Part shown: positions 17,367 to 26,070 of the stretch, piece after piece
Numbering within the stretch: the first letter of the stretch is position 1
Layout: every line of letters begins with the position of its first letter
Assembly: GCF_017742215.1 (NCBI RefSeq)
Contig: NZ_JAGHKP010000001.1
Location: 1,550,001-1,614,000 of the forward strand
From: Chitinophaga chungangae
GTDB lineage: Bacteria; Bacteroidota; Bacteroidia; Chitinophagales; Chitinophagaceae
Reading direction: 5' to 3'
DNA: 64,000 bases
Made by a program: the position numbers and the translations under genes
Notes under the pieces: generated by a model
What the model saw: only the letters and a program-made list of their open reading frames with translations
Database searches by the model: none
Told to the model about the DNA's origin: nothing

Positions 17367-19655
17367 ATGCCAGATGTTATGATCAGGGGCAGGATATGGA
17401 TGAGCGTTTTATTAGCAGGAATAACAGCAACGGCCTGTAACAACGGGAACAAAGGGCCGAAATCGGATTCCATCGCCATGCGCCGGCAATTTGCCGAATC
17501 TCCCGTGCTTTCCCCCGCACAATCCCTCAAACAATTGCACACCGAACCAGGTTTCTCCGCCCAGCTCGTAGCCGCGGAACCGCAGGTGGTGGTGCCCGTA
17601 GCCATGACCTTCGACGAACGCGGCCGCATGTGGGTTGCGGAAATGAACGGTTATATGCCGGATACCGTTGGCACCGGCGAAGAAGCCATGAACGGGAAGA
17701 TCGTTATCCTCGAAGATACCAACGGCGACGGCTCCGCCGATACCCGCACCGTTTTCCTCGATTCGCTGATCCTGCCGCGCGCCCTCTGTATCGTGGGCAA
17801 CGGCCTGCTGGTGGCGGAACCGCCCCGGCTTTGGTTCGTGGAGATCAACGGCGATAAAGCCGGCAAAAAAACGCTCGTCGATTCCGCCTATACCGAAGGC
17901 GGCAACGTGGAGCACCAGCCCAACGGCCTCTATCGCGCGCTGGACAACTGGATCTACAACGCCAAATCGTCCAAACGCTACCGCAGGGAAGGCAACCGTT
18001 GGCTGAAAGAAGAAACGCATTTCCGCGGGCAATGGGGTATTTCGCAAGACGACTACGGCCGCCTTTTTTATAACAACAACTCTGAAAACCTGCTGGGAGA
18101 CTACTTCCCGCCAGGCCTCGGCTCCGCCAACGCCAACCAGCGCCGCGTATCGGGGTACGACGAGAACATCGTGCCGGATAACCGCACGTATCCCCTCCGT
18201 CCCACGCCGGGCGTGAACAGGGGGTACATGAAAGGCGTGCTGGACGACAGCCTGCGCCTCGTGAACTTCACCGCGGCCTGCGGCCCGCTGATCTACCGCG
18301 GCGGCCTGTTCGGCAAAGATTACGATGGCAACGCGTTCGTAGCCGAACCTTCCGCGAACCTCGTGAAAAGGAACATCGTTTCAGACAGCCTCTACCTCGT
18401 AAAAGGCCGCCAGGCCTATACCGGCAGGGAATTCCTCGCCAGTACGGACGAACGTTTCCGACCCGTCAACCTGCACCTCGGGCCAGACGGCGCCATTTAC
18501 GTGCTCGATATGTACCGCGGCATCATTCAACATAAAACCTACCTCACGCCATACCTCAAAAACGAGATCGGTATGCGCAGTCTTACACAGCCGCTCAACT
18601 GCGGCCGCATTTACCGCATCGTGCCGGAAGGGTCGACACCCGTGACCGAAAAACTCGGCCGCAAAACGGAAGACCTCGTAAAGGCGCTCGGCTCGAACAA
18701 CGGCTGGATCAGGGATAAAGCGCAGCAAATGCTGGTAGACGCGCAGGACAAAGCGGCGATCCCCATGCTGAAAGCCTTGCTGGCAAACGGTTCCAAAGGA
18801 ACGGTGCAGGTCCTTCATGCCCTTTGGGCGCTCGAAGGATTGCACGCGCTCACGTTAGACGATGTGACGGCGGCGTATGTAAAAGAAGGGAACACCGCTT
18901 TTAACCAAAGCGTGCTGGCGGCTTTGCCGGCCGTGGTGAACAAACAGAACGCCGGGGCGGCGGAAACGTTCCTCACGGAACTGGCTTCCCGCGAAAACGA
19001 AGCGCCCATGGCCGAATACCTCGCGAACGTGGCGGATAAATATGAGCCCGGCTTCGGGAAAGGCCTGTCGAAAACGGTGTACGAAGCTTTTCCGAACAAC
19101 CCCTACGTAGCCGATGCCGTTATAAGCAACGCAAAAGACAGGGAAGCCCAGCTGCTGGCTGACATTACAGCCTGGAACCCGGATACGAACCTCGTGATCC
19201 GCAGGCGCCTCGAAAAAGTGATCAAAGACATCAAAAACAAACGCCTGTCTAATATGGACGGCGCTTTGGCGAAAGAATACCCGCGTGGGGCTATCATCTT
19301 CAAAACGGTTTGCCAAACCTGCCACGGCATGGACGGCGAGGGCATCCAGTCGCTGGCGCCGCCGCTGAACCATTCCGAGATCGTTACCGGTAAAAAGGAA
19401 CGGCTGATCGCGATCGTGCTGTACGGCCTTACCGGCCCGGTGGAAGTGAACGGAAAAGTGTACAAGGTAAGCGCGGATATGCCGGGCATCGGCAGCAACG
19501 ACGAGTTCTCCGATGCGGACATCGCGCAATTGCTCAGCTTCGTGCGCAACGGGTGGAGCAACAAGGCTGAAAAGGTGGTGGAGAAAGACATTCAGGCCGT
19601 GCGCCAGCAATACAAAGGCCGCCAGAAGTCGTTTACGATGGAAGAATTCAAATAA
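17367..19655 (+). CDS. PQQ-dependent dehydrogenase-like lipoprotein with C-terminal cytochrome c domain
   Basis: 762 residues. The start MPDVMIRGRIWMSVLLAGIT leads to a Cys in TATACN, a plausible lipobox, so it is probably anchored in the cell envelope. Residues about 50-420 form a beta-propeller of the membrane-bound dehydrogenase type (EMNGYMPDTVGTGEE, GPDGAIYVLDMYRGIIQH). Then come HEAT-like helices, and at about 635-735 a heme c domain with CQTCHG and a likely axial Met in ADMPG. The family is thought to oxidise sugars or alcohols, but the substrate is unknown. An ATG five codons in is an alternative start. It ends in a shared terminator. Confidence 0.85.
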   Translation: MPDVMIRGRIWMSVLLAGITATACNNGNKGPKSDSIAMRRQFAESPVLSPAQSLKQLHTEPGFSAQLVAAEPQVVVPVAMTFDERGRMWVAEMNGYMPDTVGTGEEAMNGKIVILEDTNGDGSADTRTVFLDSLILPRALCIVGNGLLVAEPPRLWFVEINGDKAGKKTLVDSAYTEGGNVEHQPNGLYRALDNWIYNAKSSKRYRREGNRWLKEETHFRGQWGISQDDYGRLFYNNNSENLLGDYFPPGLGSANANQRRVSGYDENIVPDNRTYPLRPTPGVNRGYMKGVLDDSLRLVNFTAACGPLIYRGGLFGKDYDGNAFVAEPSANLVKRNIVSDSLYLVKGRQAYTGREFLASTDERFRPVNLHLGPDGAIYVLDMYRGIIQHKTYLTPYLKNEIGMRSLTQPLNCGRIYRIVPEGSTPVTEKLGRKTEDLVKALGSNNGWIRDKAQQMLVDAQDKAAIPMLKALLANGSKGTVQVLHALWALEGLHALTLDDVTAAYVKEGNTAFNQSVLAALPAVVNKQNAGAAETFLTELASRENEAPMAEYLANVADKYEPGFGKGLSKTVYEAFPNNPYVADAVISNAKDREAQLLADITAWNPDTNLVIRRRLEKVIKDIKNKRLSNMDGALAKEYPRGAIIFKTVCQTCHGMDGEGIQSLAPPLNHSEIVTGKKERLIAIVLYGLTGPVEVNGKVYKVSADMPGIGSNDEFSDADIAQLLSFVRNGWSNKAEKVVEKDIQAVRQQYKGRQKSFTMEEFK

Positions 19656-19671
19656 CCGGGAAAACAAACTT

Positions 19672-19710
19672 TGAACAGCCCCGCGTCGTTTGCGAACGCG
19701 GGGCTGTTCA
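19672..19710. terminator. Bidirectional terminator
   Basis: A perfect 15-bp inverted repeat (TGAACAGCCCCGCGT / ACGCGGGGCTGTTCA) with a 9-nt loop lies between converging genes. Confidence 0.85.
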
Positions 19711-19715
19711 CGTTA

Positions 19716-20249
19716 TTATTGTTTGGTGAACGCGATCTTGTCGCCGAACGCGATCTTGTATTTGTCCGCAAAACCGGCATTGGTTTCCACCACGTACTGC
19801 GCCTTTTTAAAAGACGGCAGGCTTTCTTCCGAAAGGGGAGTGGCGTACTTCTGGATAGACACGATCTCGAATTTTTCGTCCACATACATGATATCCAGCG
19901 AAATGTAGGTATTTTTCATCCAGAAAGACTGTTCTTCCGGCGCCGCGAAAATAAACAGCATGCCCTGTGAATCCAGCATGGACTTGCGGTCCATCAGCCC
20001 GCGCGCTCTTTCGTCGTCTGTTTCCGCAATTTCAATATCGATCGTTTTGATGGTATCGCCTTTTGCCTTGCTGATAAACGAAAGCGAGCCTTCTTTTTTA
20101 AACACGGGGCCGCCTGTAACGGCGGGCGTGGTGGCTGTGGCGGATGATGCGGAAGCTGATTCTGCGCTGCTTTCCTGCTTGGGTTGGTTTTGGCAGGAAG
20201 CGGCAAAAGCAAAGCCGGAGATCGCCAGTGTCCACATAAAATTCTTCAT
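19716..20249 (-). CDS. DUF192 domain lipoprotein
   Basis: 177 residues. The N-terminus MKNFMWTLAISGFAFAASCQ is a lipoprotein signal with the Cys at 19, followed by a Ser/Ala-rich linker of about 40 residues. The remaining 120 residues are DUF192: DDERARGLMDRKSML, FIFAAPEEQSFWMKNTYISL, DIMYVD and a C-terminal AFGDKIAF. Archaeal and bacterial DUF192 proteins have a conserved fold but no agreed biochemical role. It has its own upstream region after the mqnE terminator and is probably monocistronic. Confidence 0.88.
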   Translation of the reverse strand: MKNFMWTLAISGFAFAASCQNQPKQESSAESASASSATATTPAVTGGPVFKKEGSLSFISKAKGDTIKTIDIEIAETDDERARGLMDRKSMLDSQGMLFIFAAPEEQSFWMKNTYISLDIMYVDEKFEIVSIQKYATPLSEESLPSFKKAQYVVETNAGFADKYKIAFGDKIAFTKQ

Positions 20250-20285
20250 GATTACGCAATTTGAGGCTTGAAGGTAATAAAAAAG

Positions 20286-20317
20286 AAAAAGAGGAAAAGC
20301 CGGGCCGTTCCTCTTTT
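20286..20317 (-). terminator. Terminator after mqnE
   Basis: On the minus strand AAAAGAGGAA pairs with TTCCTCTTTT around an 11-nt loop and runs into a T-rich tract. It sits 20 bp after the mqnE stop. Confidence 0.75.
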
Positions 20318-20337
20318 ACAAATATTAACAAGGTATT

Positions 20338-21522
20338 TTAATTCAGTAGTTCTTCTTCGGTGAATTCCACTTCGGAATAATCTTTCACTTCGTTGTATAC
20401 GGTATCTCTCTCCACGGGCGCCCTGCCGGCCTGTTTGATGAGCATGGCCAGCTGTGCGGTGTTCATGGAAGGGGATTGTTCCTCGGAACCGGCCATGGAG
20501 TAGATCTTCGTGGTATCGTCGATGGTGCCGTCGAGGTCGTTTACGCCGAAGGAAAGCGTCAGTTGCGCGCTGTTCCTTCCCAGCATGGGCCAGTAGGCTT
20601 TCAAGTGCTGGAAATTATCCATGTACAAACGGGCGATGGCGTACATACGCAGATCTTCCACGATGGTGGACTCGGGCACATGCGCCATGTCGTTGTCTTT
20701 ATTGCGGAACTTGAGCGGGATGAAGGTGTTGAAGCCGTGCGTTTCGTCCTGCAGCTGGCGCAGGCGCTCCATATGGTCTACGCGGTGCCAGAACTGTTCG
20801 ATATGACCGTATAGCATGGTGGCGTTGGTAACCATGCCCAGGCCGTGGGCCGCGCGGTGAATGGCCAGCCAGCCTTCTGCGTCCACTTTGTCGTGGCAGA
20901 TCTGGTTGCGGATGTCCGGATGGAAGATCTCCGCGCCGCCGCCGGGAAGCGATTGCAGGCCGGCTTCTTTCATCATGCGCATGCCTTCTTCAACGCTTAC
21001 TTTCGCTTTGCGGAACATGTAATCCAGTTCAACGGGCGTAAAACCTTTGATGTGAAGATCCGGCCGGTGCGCTTTGATCTTCCGCATCAGCTCGGTGAAA
21101 AAGTCGAGGTTCATTTTGGGATGCACGCCGCCTACGATGTGCACTTCGGTCACGGGCTGGCCGTCGTATTTTTTCACGATGTCCAGCATCTCGTCGATGC
21201 TCAGTTCCCAGCCTTCTTCGCGGTTTTTGTATAATCTTGAATACGAGCAGAATTTGCAGGTAAACACGCAAACGTTGGTCGGCTCGATATGGAAGTTGCG
21301 GTTGAAGTAAGTTTTGTTGCCGTGAAGGCGTTCGCGCACATGGTTGGCCAGCGCCCCGAGATACCCGATCTCTCCCTTTTCAAACAGTGTTACGCCTTCT
21401 TCCTGCGTAAGCCTTTCCCGGTTCAGCACTTTATCTGCGATCCGCTTCAGATCCTTGTCGAGAGTGGGTGCAGACAAGATCGTCAGTAATCCGGGCTTTG
21501 GTGCTGTGTTCGTCGTCGTCAT
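20338..21522 (-). CDS. mqnE: Aminofutalosine synthase (radical SAM)
   Basis: Radical SAM enzyme joining the MqnA product with SAM to give aminofutalosine in the futalosine route to menaquinone. 394 residues. The iron-sulfur motif Cx3Cx2C is seen in NVCVFTCKFCSYSR, and downstream are EVHIVGGVHPKM and LPGGGAEIFHPDIRNQIC, which separate MqnE from the related MqnC. Its ATG overlaps the stop of the upstream M43 protease gene by 4 bp (ATGA), so translation is coupled to a functionally unrelated gene. No other mqn genes are in the window. Confidence 0.92.
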   Translation of the reverse strand: MTTTNTAPKPGLLTILSAPTLDKDLKRIADKVLNRERLTQEEGVTLFEKGEIGYLGALANHVRERLHGNKTYFNRNFHIEPTNVCVFTCKFCSYSRLYKNREEGWELSIDEMLDIVKKYDGQPVTEVHIVGGVHPKMNLDFFTELMRKIKAHRPDLHIKGFTPVELDYMFRKAKVSVEEGMRMMKEAGLQSLPGGGAEIFHPDIRNQICHDKVDAEGWLAIHRAAHGLGMVTNATMLYGHIEQFWHRVDHMERLRQLQDETHGFNTFIPLKFRNKDNDMAHVPESTIVEDLRMYAIARLYMDNFQHLKAYWPMLGRNSAQLTLSFGVNDLDGTIDDTTKIYSMAGSEEQSPSMNTAQLAMLIKQAGRAPVERDTVYNEVKDYSEVEFTEEELLN

Positions 21523-23705
21523 TTTGCTTTCACTATTTTATATGTCCTCACCTGTTGGCTGTAAAATAACGTTACAAAGTAAACACCATTTGAGGCATTT
21601 ACCAAATCAATTGTCGCCCTGTTGCCACTGCGGATCACGGGCTGCTGGCGGTATACCTGCCTTCCCGCCGCATCGTACACCGCTATGCCTTTCAGATCGT
21701 CCGGCCAGGTGCGGAACTCGATGTAGAACTGCCTGCTGAACGCGTTCGGCCATATCAGGATGCCGCGGCTGGCGAGGTCGGCGTTCACGTCTTTTTTGAA
21801 AAGATTCACCTGGTCGATATACACGTTGTTCTCATAATTGGTCGTATTGCGGAACACCACGCGGAAGGGTTGCTGGTTCACAAAAGGCGTGAGGTCTACC
21901 GTATCTCTCCGCCATTCGCTCGCTGTAGGCACAAATTCCGCGTCTGTCGGCGTTTTGCGCGTTACCAGCGAGGCGCCCCATCTTTTGTAGCCGGTAGGAA
22001 TGAAGGTTTGCCCGCAATCGAGCGTTATCATTACTTCCAGCGTGTCCCAGGCGTTGCCGGTCGTGTTCAGCGCGGTGGCCGCCGCAGCCGCCACATCGAA
22101 GCTCACGAATACGGAATCCGCGCCGGTTGCGTCTACCACGGGCCCGATCAGGTCGTCTACCTCGTTGTTGGTGGCGTAACCGAGGTTCCGCATCAACGCG
22201 CTGCGCCCGCTTGCGCCGCTGCCGCCGCTGCCCGTGAAGCCCCTTTCCCAGGTAAAGCTCCTGTCTGGGTTGCGGATGGTGAAACCAGCGGGTGGGAAGG
22301 CGTTGCCTTCAAAACTTTCGGTGAATGGCAGCGTTACCGGCGGGCGGTAATTGAAGCTGGCGGAGGCCGTATCGTTTTCCGGCTGCTGGTCTGCCTCGCC
22401 GTTCGGGCCTATCGTCCATGCTTTGAAGGTGAATGTGCCCTGCGCCGCCTGGAACCCGGGCAGCGTTACGCCGGTCTGCCCGAGGGTGGCCAGGTTGCCG
22501 GTCCAGTGGTGGTCGGTGGGCGGGCCGTCGTTCACCGTGTACCGGATGGTAACGGAGGTGAGCGGGTCGAAACCGCGGTTTTTGAGCGTTACCAGCGGCA
22601 TTTGCCCCGCTTCGCAGCGGTAGCCGGTGGGTTGCTGCACTTCGGAAACGCCCGCGTCCACATTCCGCAGGTTTACGGGCACGCAGCCGTTGGAACTGAG
22701 CAGGGATGCGCGCTGAGCGTCGAGGGCGTTGCGCATGCGGTCTACCTGCCCGGTGGTGAAAAGTATCATGCAGGCGTCGTTCACATAGTCCATGTAGTTC
22801 ATGTACATGTAACCGGGAGCCATGGAGGAGCAGTTGTCTGTTTGCACGCCGGTGGGGCAGCCGTAGGTTTCGGCGCCCTGCAGGGGGGTGTCGCTCACGC
22901 CGTCGTCTGCCGAGCAATTGCCCCCGTCGTCGCCCCAGATGTGTTTGAGACCGAAAAAATGGCCTATTTCGTGGGTAAGGGTACGGCCGAGGTTAAACGG
23001 CGCGCGGGCGGAGCCGCTGTTGCCGAAAGCGCGAAAATTCACCACCACGCCGTCTTCCTGTGCCGGAAACACATTGCCGGGCGGGGTGGCCACGCCCAGG
23101 AAATTATCTTCCAGCACACATACCCAGATGTTGAGAAAACGGGTATTGTCCCAGCCGGGCTTGCCGCCGGTAGTGGTATATTTCACGTCGGATGCCGCGT
23201 TGTTGATGGAAAAACCGCTGCGGGAAGTAACCGTGCGGGTAATGCCGCTGGACGGGTCGCCGTCCGGCGTGCGGGCGGCAAGACAGAACTGCAGCTCCGA
23301 ATTGCCCACGAGGCCCTGCCATGCTGCCGGTACGCCCGTTACGTCCGCGTTTTGGGCGATATAGTCCTGGTTCAGGGAAGCGATCTGGCTGAGGATCTGC
23401 TGGTCCGTCACTACGGTGGGGTCCGGCAATACGATATGCACCACCACGGGGATGGTTACGCGGGCGTTTATCCGCTGGTAGATCCTGGAGGGCCTGGTTT
23501 TTTGAAGCGTGGCTTCCACGGCCTGCATTCGTGCCACCAGCCGGGGCTGCTCTTTCAGCTTCTGGGCCAGCGCTGTTTCCGTACCGCATTTCCGTTGGGC
23601 CGAAGCGCCCGCGAAACTTAGCATGAAAAGGGCGGGCAGGAGAAAATTACGCAAGTGATATCCGTTATAGGTGATAGTGATATGATCAAAAAGCCGGTCA
23701 ATCAC
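21519..23705 (-). CDS. Secreted M43 (pappalysin/cytophagalysin) metalloprotease with T9SS type A domain
   Basis: 728 residues. The signal peptide LRNFLLPALFMLSFAGASAQ is followed by a propeptide-like part, then the zinc site HEIGHFFGLKHIWGDDGGNC with the downstream Met-turn region MNYMDYVNDACM, the layout of M43 peptidases. A beta-rich middle part precedes the C-terminal sorting domain (IWPNAFSRQFYIEF ... GVYFVTLFYSQQVRTYKIVK), which directs outer-membrane secretion by the type IX system. The start is a GTG at 23705; the TTG at 23654 would give a cleaner signal peptide. The gene overlaps mqnE by 4 bp. Confidence 0.9.
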   Translation of the reverse strand: MIDRLFDHITITYNGYHLRNFLLPALFMLSFAGASAQRKCGTETALAQKLKEQPRLVARMQAVEATLQKTRPSRIYQRINARVTIPVVVHIVLPDPTVVTDQQILSQIASLNQDYIAQNADVTGVPAAWQGLVGNSELQFCLAARTPDGDPSSGITRTVTSRSGFSINNAASDVKYTTTGGKPGWDNTRFLNIWVCVLEDNFLGVATPPGNVFPAQEDGVVVNFRAFGNSGSARAPFNLGRTLTHEIGHFFGLKHIWGDDGGNCSADDGVSDTPLQGAETYGCPTGVQTDNCSSMAPGYMYMNYMDYVNDACMILFTTGQVDRMRNALDAQRASLLSSNGCVPVNLRNVDAGVSEVQQPTGYRCEAGQMPLVTLKNRGFDPLTSVTIRYTVNDGPPTDHHWTGNLATLGQTGVTLPGFQAAQGTFTFKAWTIGPNGEADQQPENDTASASFNYRPPVTLPFTESFEGNAFPPAGFTIRNPDRSFTWERGFTGSGGSGASGRSALMRNLGYATNNEVDDLIGPVVDATGADSVFVSFDVAAAAATALNTTGNAWDTLEVMITLDCGQTFIPTGYKRWGASLVTRKTPTDAEFVPTASEWRRDTVDLTPFVNQQPFRVVFRNTTNYENNVYIDQVNLFKKDVNADLASRGILIWPNAFSRQFYIEFRTWPDDLKGIAVYDAAGRQVYRQQPVIRSGNRATIDLVNASNGVYFVTLFYSQQVRTYKIVKAK

Positions 23706-23868
23706 GGTTCGGTTCTGATGTAAATGTACTTACGCCGGCTGAGATTCGCGTCAAATTATCGGCGAACCGGCTCAAAATTCCGTGCAAAGAGGGCTTATAG
23801 AAGATTGGGCGGCAAGCTGCTATGCCTTTTAGGCCGATTTATCCACAGGTTCAAATTGTCTTGCCGGC

Positions 23869-25503
23869 TCAGCTCAAAGCCCCGGCAATGCAGCCGCACA
23901 TCAGGCAGGCGATGGTGCCACCGATCAGGGCTTTTACGCCCAGTTCTGTCAGGTTGCGGCGCTGGTTGGGCGCCAGCTGGCTGATGCCGCCGATCTGTAT
24001 GCCGATGGATGCGAAATTGGCGAAGCCGCACAGGGCGTAGGTAACGATCAGCAGCGACTTGGGGTCGCTGATCACGTTGGCGTCCTTCATCACGGCGAGC
24101 GACTGGTACGCCAGGAATTCGTTCAATACGGTCTTTTGCCCGAGCAATTGCCCCACAGGCAGGATATCCTGGCTGTTGACGCCGATCAGCCAGGCCACGG
24201 GGCTAAAAAGATAACCGAGCACCATTTCGAGGCTCAGCTCCTTGTACTGGCCGCCGCTCATGGCCGCTATCTGCGGGTTGAGGTTGGTGGCGTCGCCGAT
24301 GCCGCCCAGGATGGCGTTTACCACGTACATCAGCGCGGTGAACACGATCAGCATGGCGCCTACGTTCACGGCCAGTTTCAGGCCGTCTGTGGTGCCGATG
24401 GACAGGGCGTCGAGGAAGTTGTCGCCCAGCTTTTCGCGAGGCACGTAAAGGTCTTTTTGTATAAGGTGCGATTGGGTTTCGGGGAAGATGAGCTTGGCGC
24501 ACACGATGGCCGCCGGGGCGCTCATGATGCTCTGGCTGAGCATGTGCAGCGCGAAATATTCCTGCTGGCCCACGTCCGCCCCGCCCAACATGCCCACATA
24601 GGCAGCCAGCACGCTGCCCGCGGTGTTCGCAAAGCCGCCCACCATGATACAAAGGATCTCCGAACGCGTCATTTTTTCGAGATAAGGCCTGATCATCAAC
24701 GGGGCCTCCGTTTGCCCGAGGAAGATATTGGCCGCAGTGGAAAGGCTTTCCGCCCCGGAAATGCTCAGTTTGTTCAGCAGGTACGCAAAAACGTACACGA
24801 TCTTCTGCAAAATGCCCAGGTAATATAGCACGGAGCTTAATGCCGCGAAAAAGATGATGTTCGGCAGCACCTGTACGGCGAAAATATACCCCCAGGCGCC
24901 GCGGTAATCCGCCAGGCCCTGGAACATGAATTCCGTTCCTTTATGACTGATGTTGATGAGCTTCACGAAGGCATTGGAAACGGCGGAAAGCGTGGTTTTG
25001 AATACATCGGGCGAGCACCAGCGCATGTACACGGAAAGCGTCAGCAAAAGGCAGCCCGCCAGTATCGTCCATTTCACCAGCTCGATGTTCTTTTTCTGCT
25101 GGAGCTTCACCATGGCGGCGATGGGAACGAGGCCGATGAAAAACGCCACGGCCGGGAGCGGGTAGTGGCCGCTGCGGATAATGCCAAAGAAAAAGCCCGC
25201 CAACGCAGCAACGGGCAATAGATAACTCCATATGTCGGAGGGAAGGCCGAAGCCCTCACGTTGTTTGCGCCGGAAACGGTTGATGCAGTACAGGAGGATC
25301 ATGAGGCCGAATAATACCCAGAAGACGGGCTGACCGCCGAATTGGGTGTTAAGCACACCCATGGCGAACATCACCTGCGCGCAGATGCCGATCCCGACCA
25401 GCTTCCAGTTAACGGCGCGGCGGTTATTGCTCAGGAGGTAACAAACCAGTACCAGAAAGAACATACCCAGCATGCCGCGGGCGACATTTTCCCAATGTAG
25501 CAT
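23869..25503 (-). CDS. Concentrative nucleoside transporter (NupC/CNT family)
   Basis: A polytopic membrane protein of 544 residues, about 10-12 hydrophobic helices. CNT signatures are seen in the second half: SAANIFLGQTEAPLMIRPYL, GGFANTAGSVLAAYVGMLGG and YALCGFANFASIGIQIGGIS, the region that binds nucleoside and Na+/H+. The open frame extends to a TTG at 25557, but the ATG at 25503 (MLHWENVARGMLG) is preferred; a TTATTTTG promoter-like box lies between the two. Nucleoside uptake fits the nucleoside phosphorylase gene later in the window, though the two are far apart. Confidence 0.9.
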   Translation of the reverse strand: MLHWENVARGMLGMFFLVLVCYLLSNNRRAVNWKLVGIGICAQVMFAMGVLNTQFGGQPVFWVLFGLMILLYCINRFRRKQREGFGLPSDIWSYLLPVAALAGFFFGIIRSGHYPLPAVAFFIGLVPIAAMVKLQQKKNIELVKWTILAGCLLLTLSVYMRWCSPDVFKTTLSAVSNAFVKLINISHKGTEFMFQGLADYRGAWGYIFAVQVLPNIIFFAALSSVLYYLGILQKIVYVFAYLLNKLSISGAESLSTAANIFLGQTEAPLMIRPYLEKMTRSEILCIMVGGFANTAGSVLAAYVGMLGGADVGQQEYFALHMLSQSIMSAPAAIVCAKLIFPETQSHLIQKDLYVPREKLGDNFLDALSIGTTDGLKLAVNVGAMLIVFTALMYVVNAILGGIGDATNLNPQIAAMSGGQYKELSLEMVLGYLFSPVAWLIGVNSQDILPVGQLLGQKTVLNEFLAYQSLAVMKDANVISDPKSLLIVTYALCGFANFASIGIQIGGISQLAPNQRRNLTELGVKALIGGTIACLMCGCIAGALS

Positions 25504-25569
25504 TCTCAGAGATTGATTTACCAGGCAAAATAAGGGATTATGTTCATATGAGGCCAACCGGGCGCAAAA

Positions 25570-25595
25570 AAAGGGCGGCTATACAGCCACCCTTT
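25570..25595 (-). terminator. Terminator after trxA
   Basis: On the minus strand AAAGGGTGGCT pairs with AGCCGCCCTTT (one G-U pair) around a 4-nt loop and is followed by a T run. Confidence 0.75.
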
Positions 25596-25616
25596 GCGTT
25601 TTATGCGTTTCCAGTA

Positions 25617-25934
25617 CTAGAGGTTAGCCTGGATCTTCTTTTCCAGAACGGATTTGGGAACTGCGCCCACTTGTTTATCCACCACTTTACCGTCTTTAAT
25701 GAAGAGGATCGCGGGGATGCTGGTGATGCCGTAATTCATGGAGATCTGCGGGTTGTTGTCCACATTCACCTTACCAACGTTCACTTTGCCGTCGTAGTCT
25801 TTAGACAGTTCCTCGATCACCGGGCCGATCGCACGGCAGGGGCCGCACCATTCCGCCCAAAAGTCCACCACGGTCAGCTTGTCCGAGTTCAAAACGGTGG
25901 TTTGAAAGTTCGCATCTGTGAATTCTAAAGCCAT
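25617..25934 (-). CDS. trxA: Thioredoxin
   Basis: A 105-residue cytoplasmic disulfide reductase. The active site is WAEWCGPCRAIGPVIEEL (CGPC), followed by the cis-Pro region GITSIPAILFIKDG. Length and order match canonical TrxA. No signal peptide. It has its own terminator and an upstream A/T-rich leader with no strong consensus -7 box, so it is probably monocistronic. Confidence 0.96.
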   Translation of the reverse strand: MALEFTDANFQTTVLNSDKLTVVDFWAEWCGPCRAIGPVIEELSKDYDGKVNVGKVNVDNNPQISMNYGITSIPAILFIKDGKVVDKQVGAVPKSVLEKKIQANL

Positions 25935-26070
25935 TTTTATAGATTTAAAAGTTTATAATTTTTATTTAAATGATTGGTTTCCAGATTGTTTTCGGTTTGT
26001 TTTGTTTCAAGCCGGTATGCAAGATATGCAAAAACCAAACCGGTGTAAAACTACTGCTTTTTTGGCATCG

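Noticed and set aside
21870..23621. 583-codon open frame antisense to the M43 protease gene
   Set aside because: Antisense shadow; low-complexity Gly/Arg/Val text with no motif, while the protease frame has signal peptide, zinc site and sorting domain.
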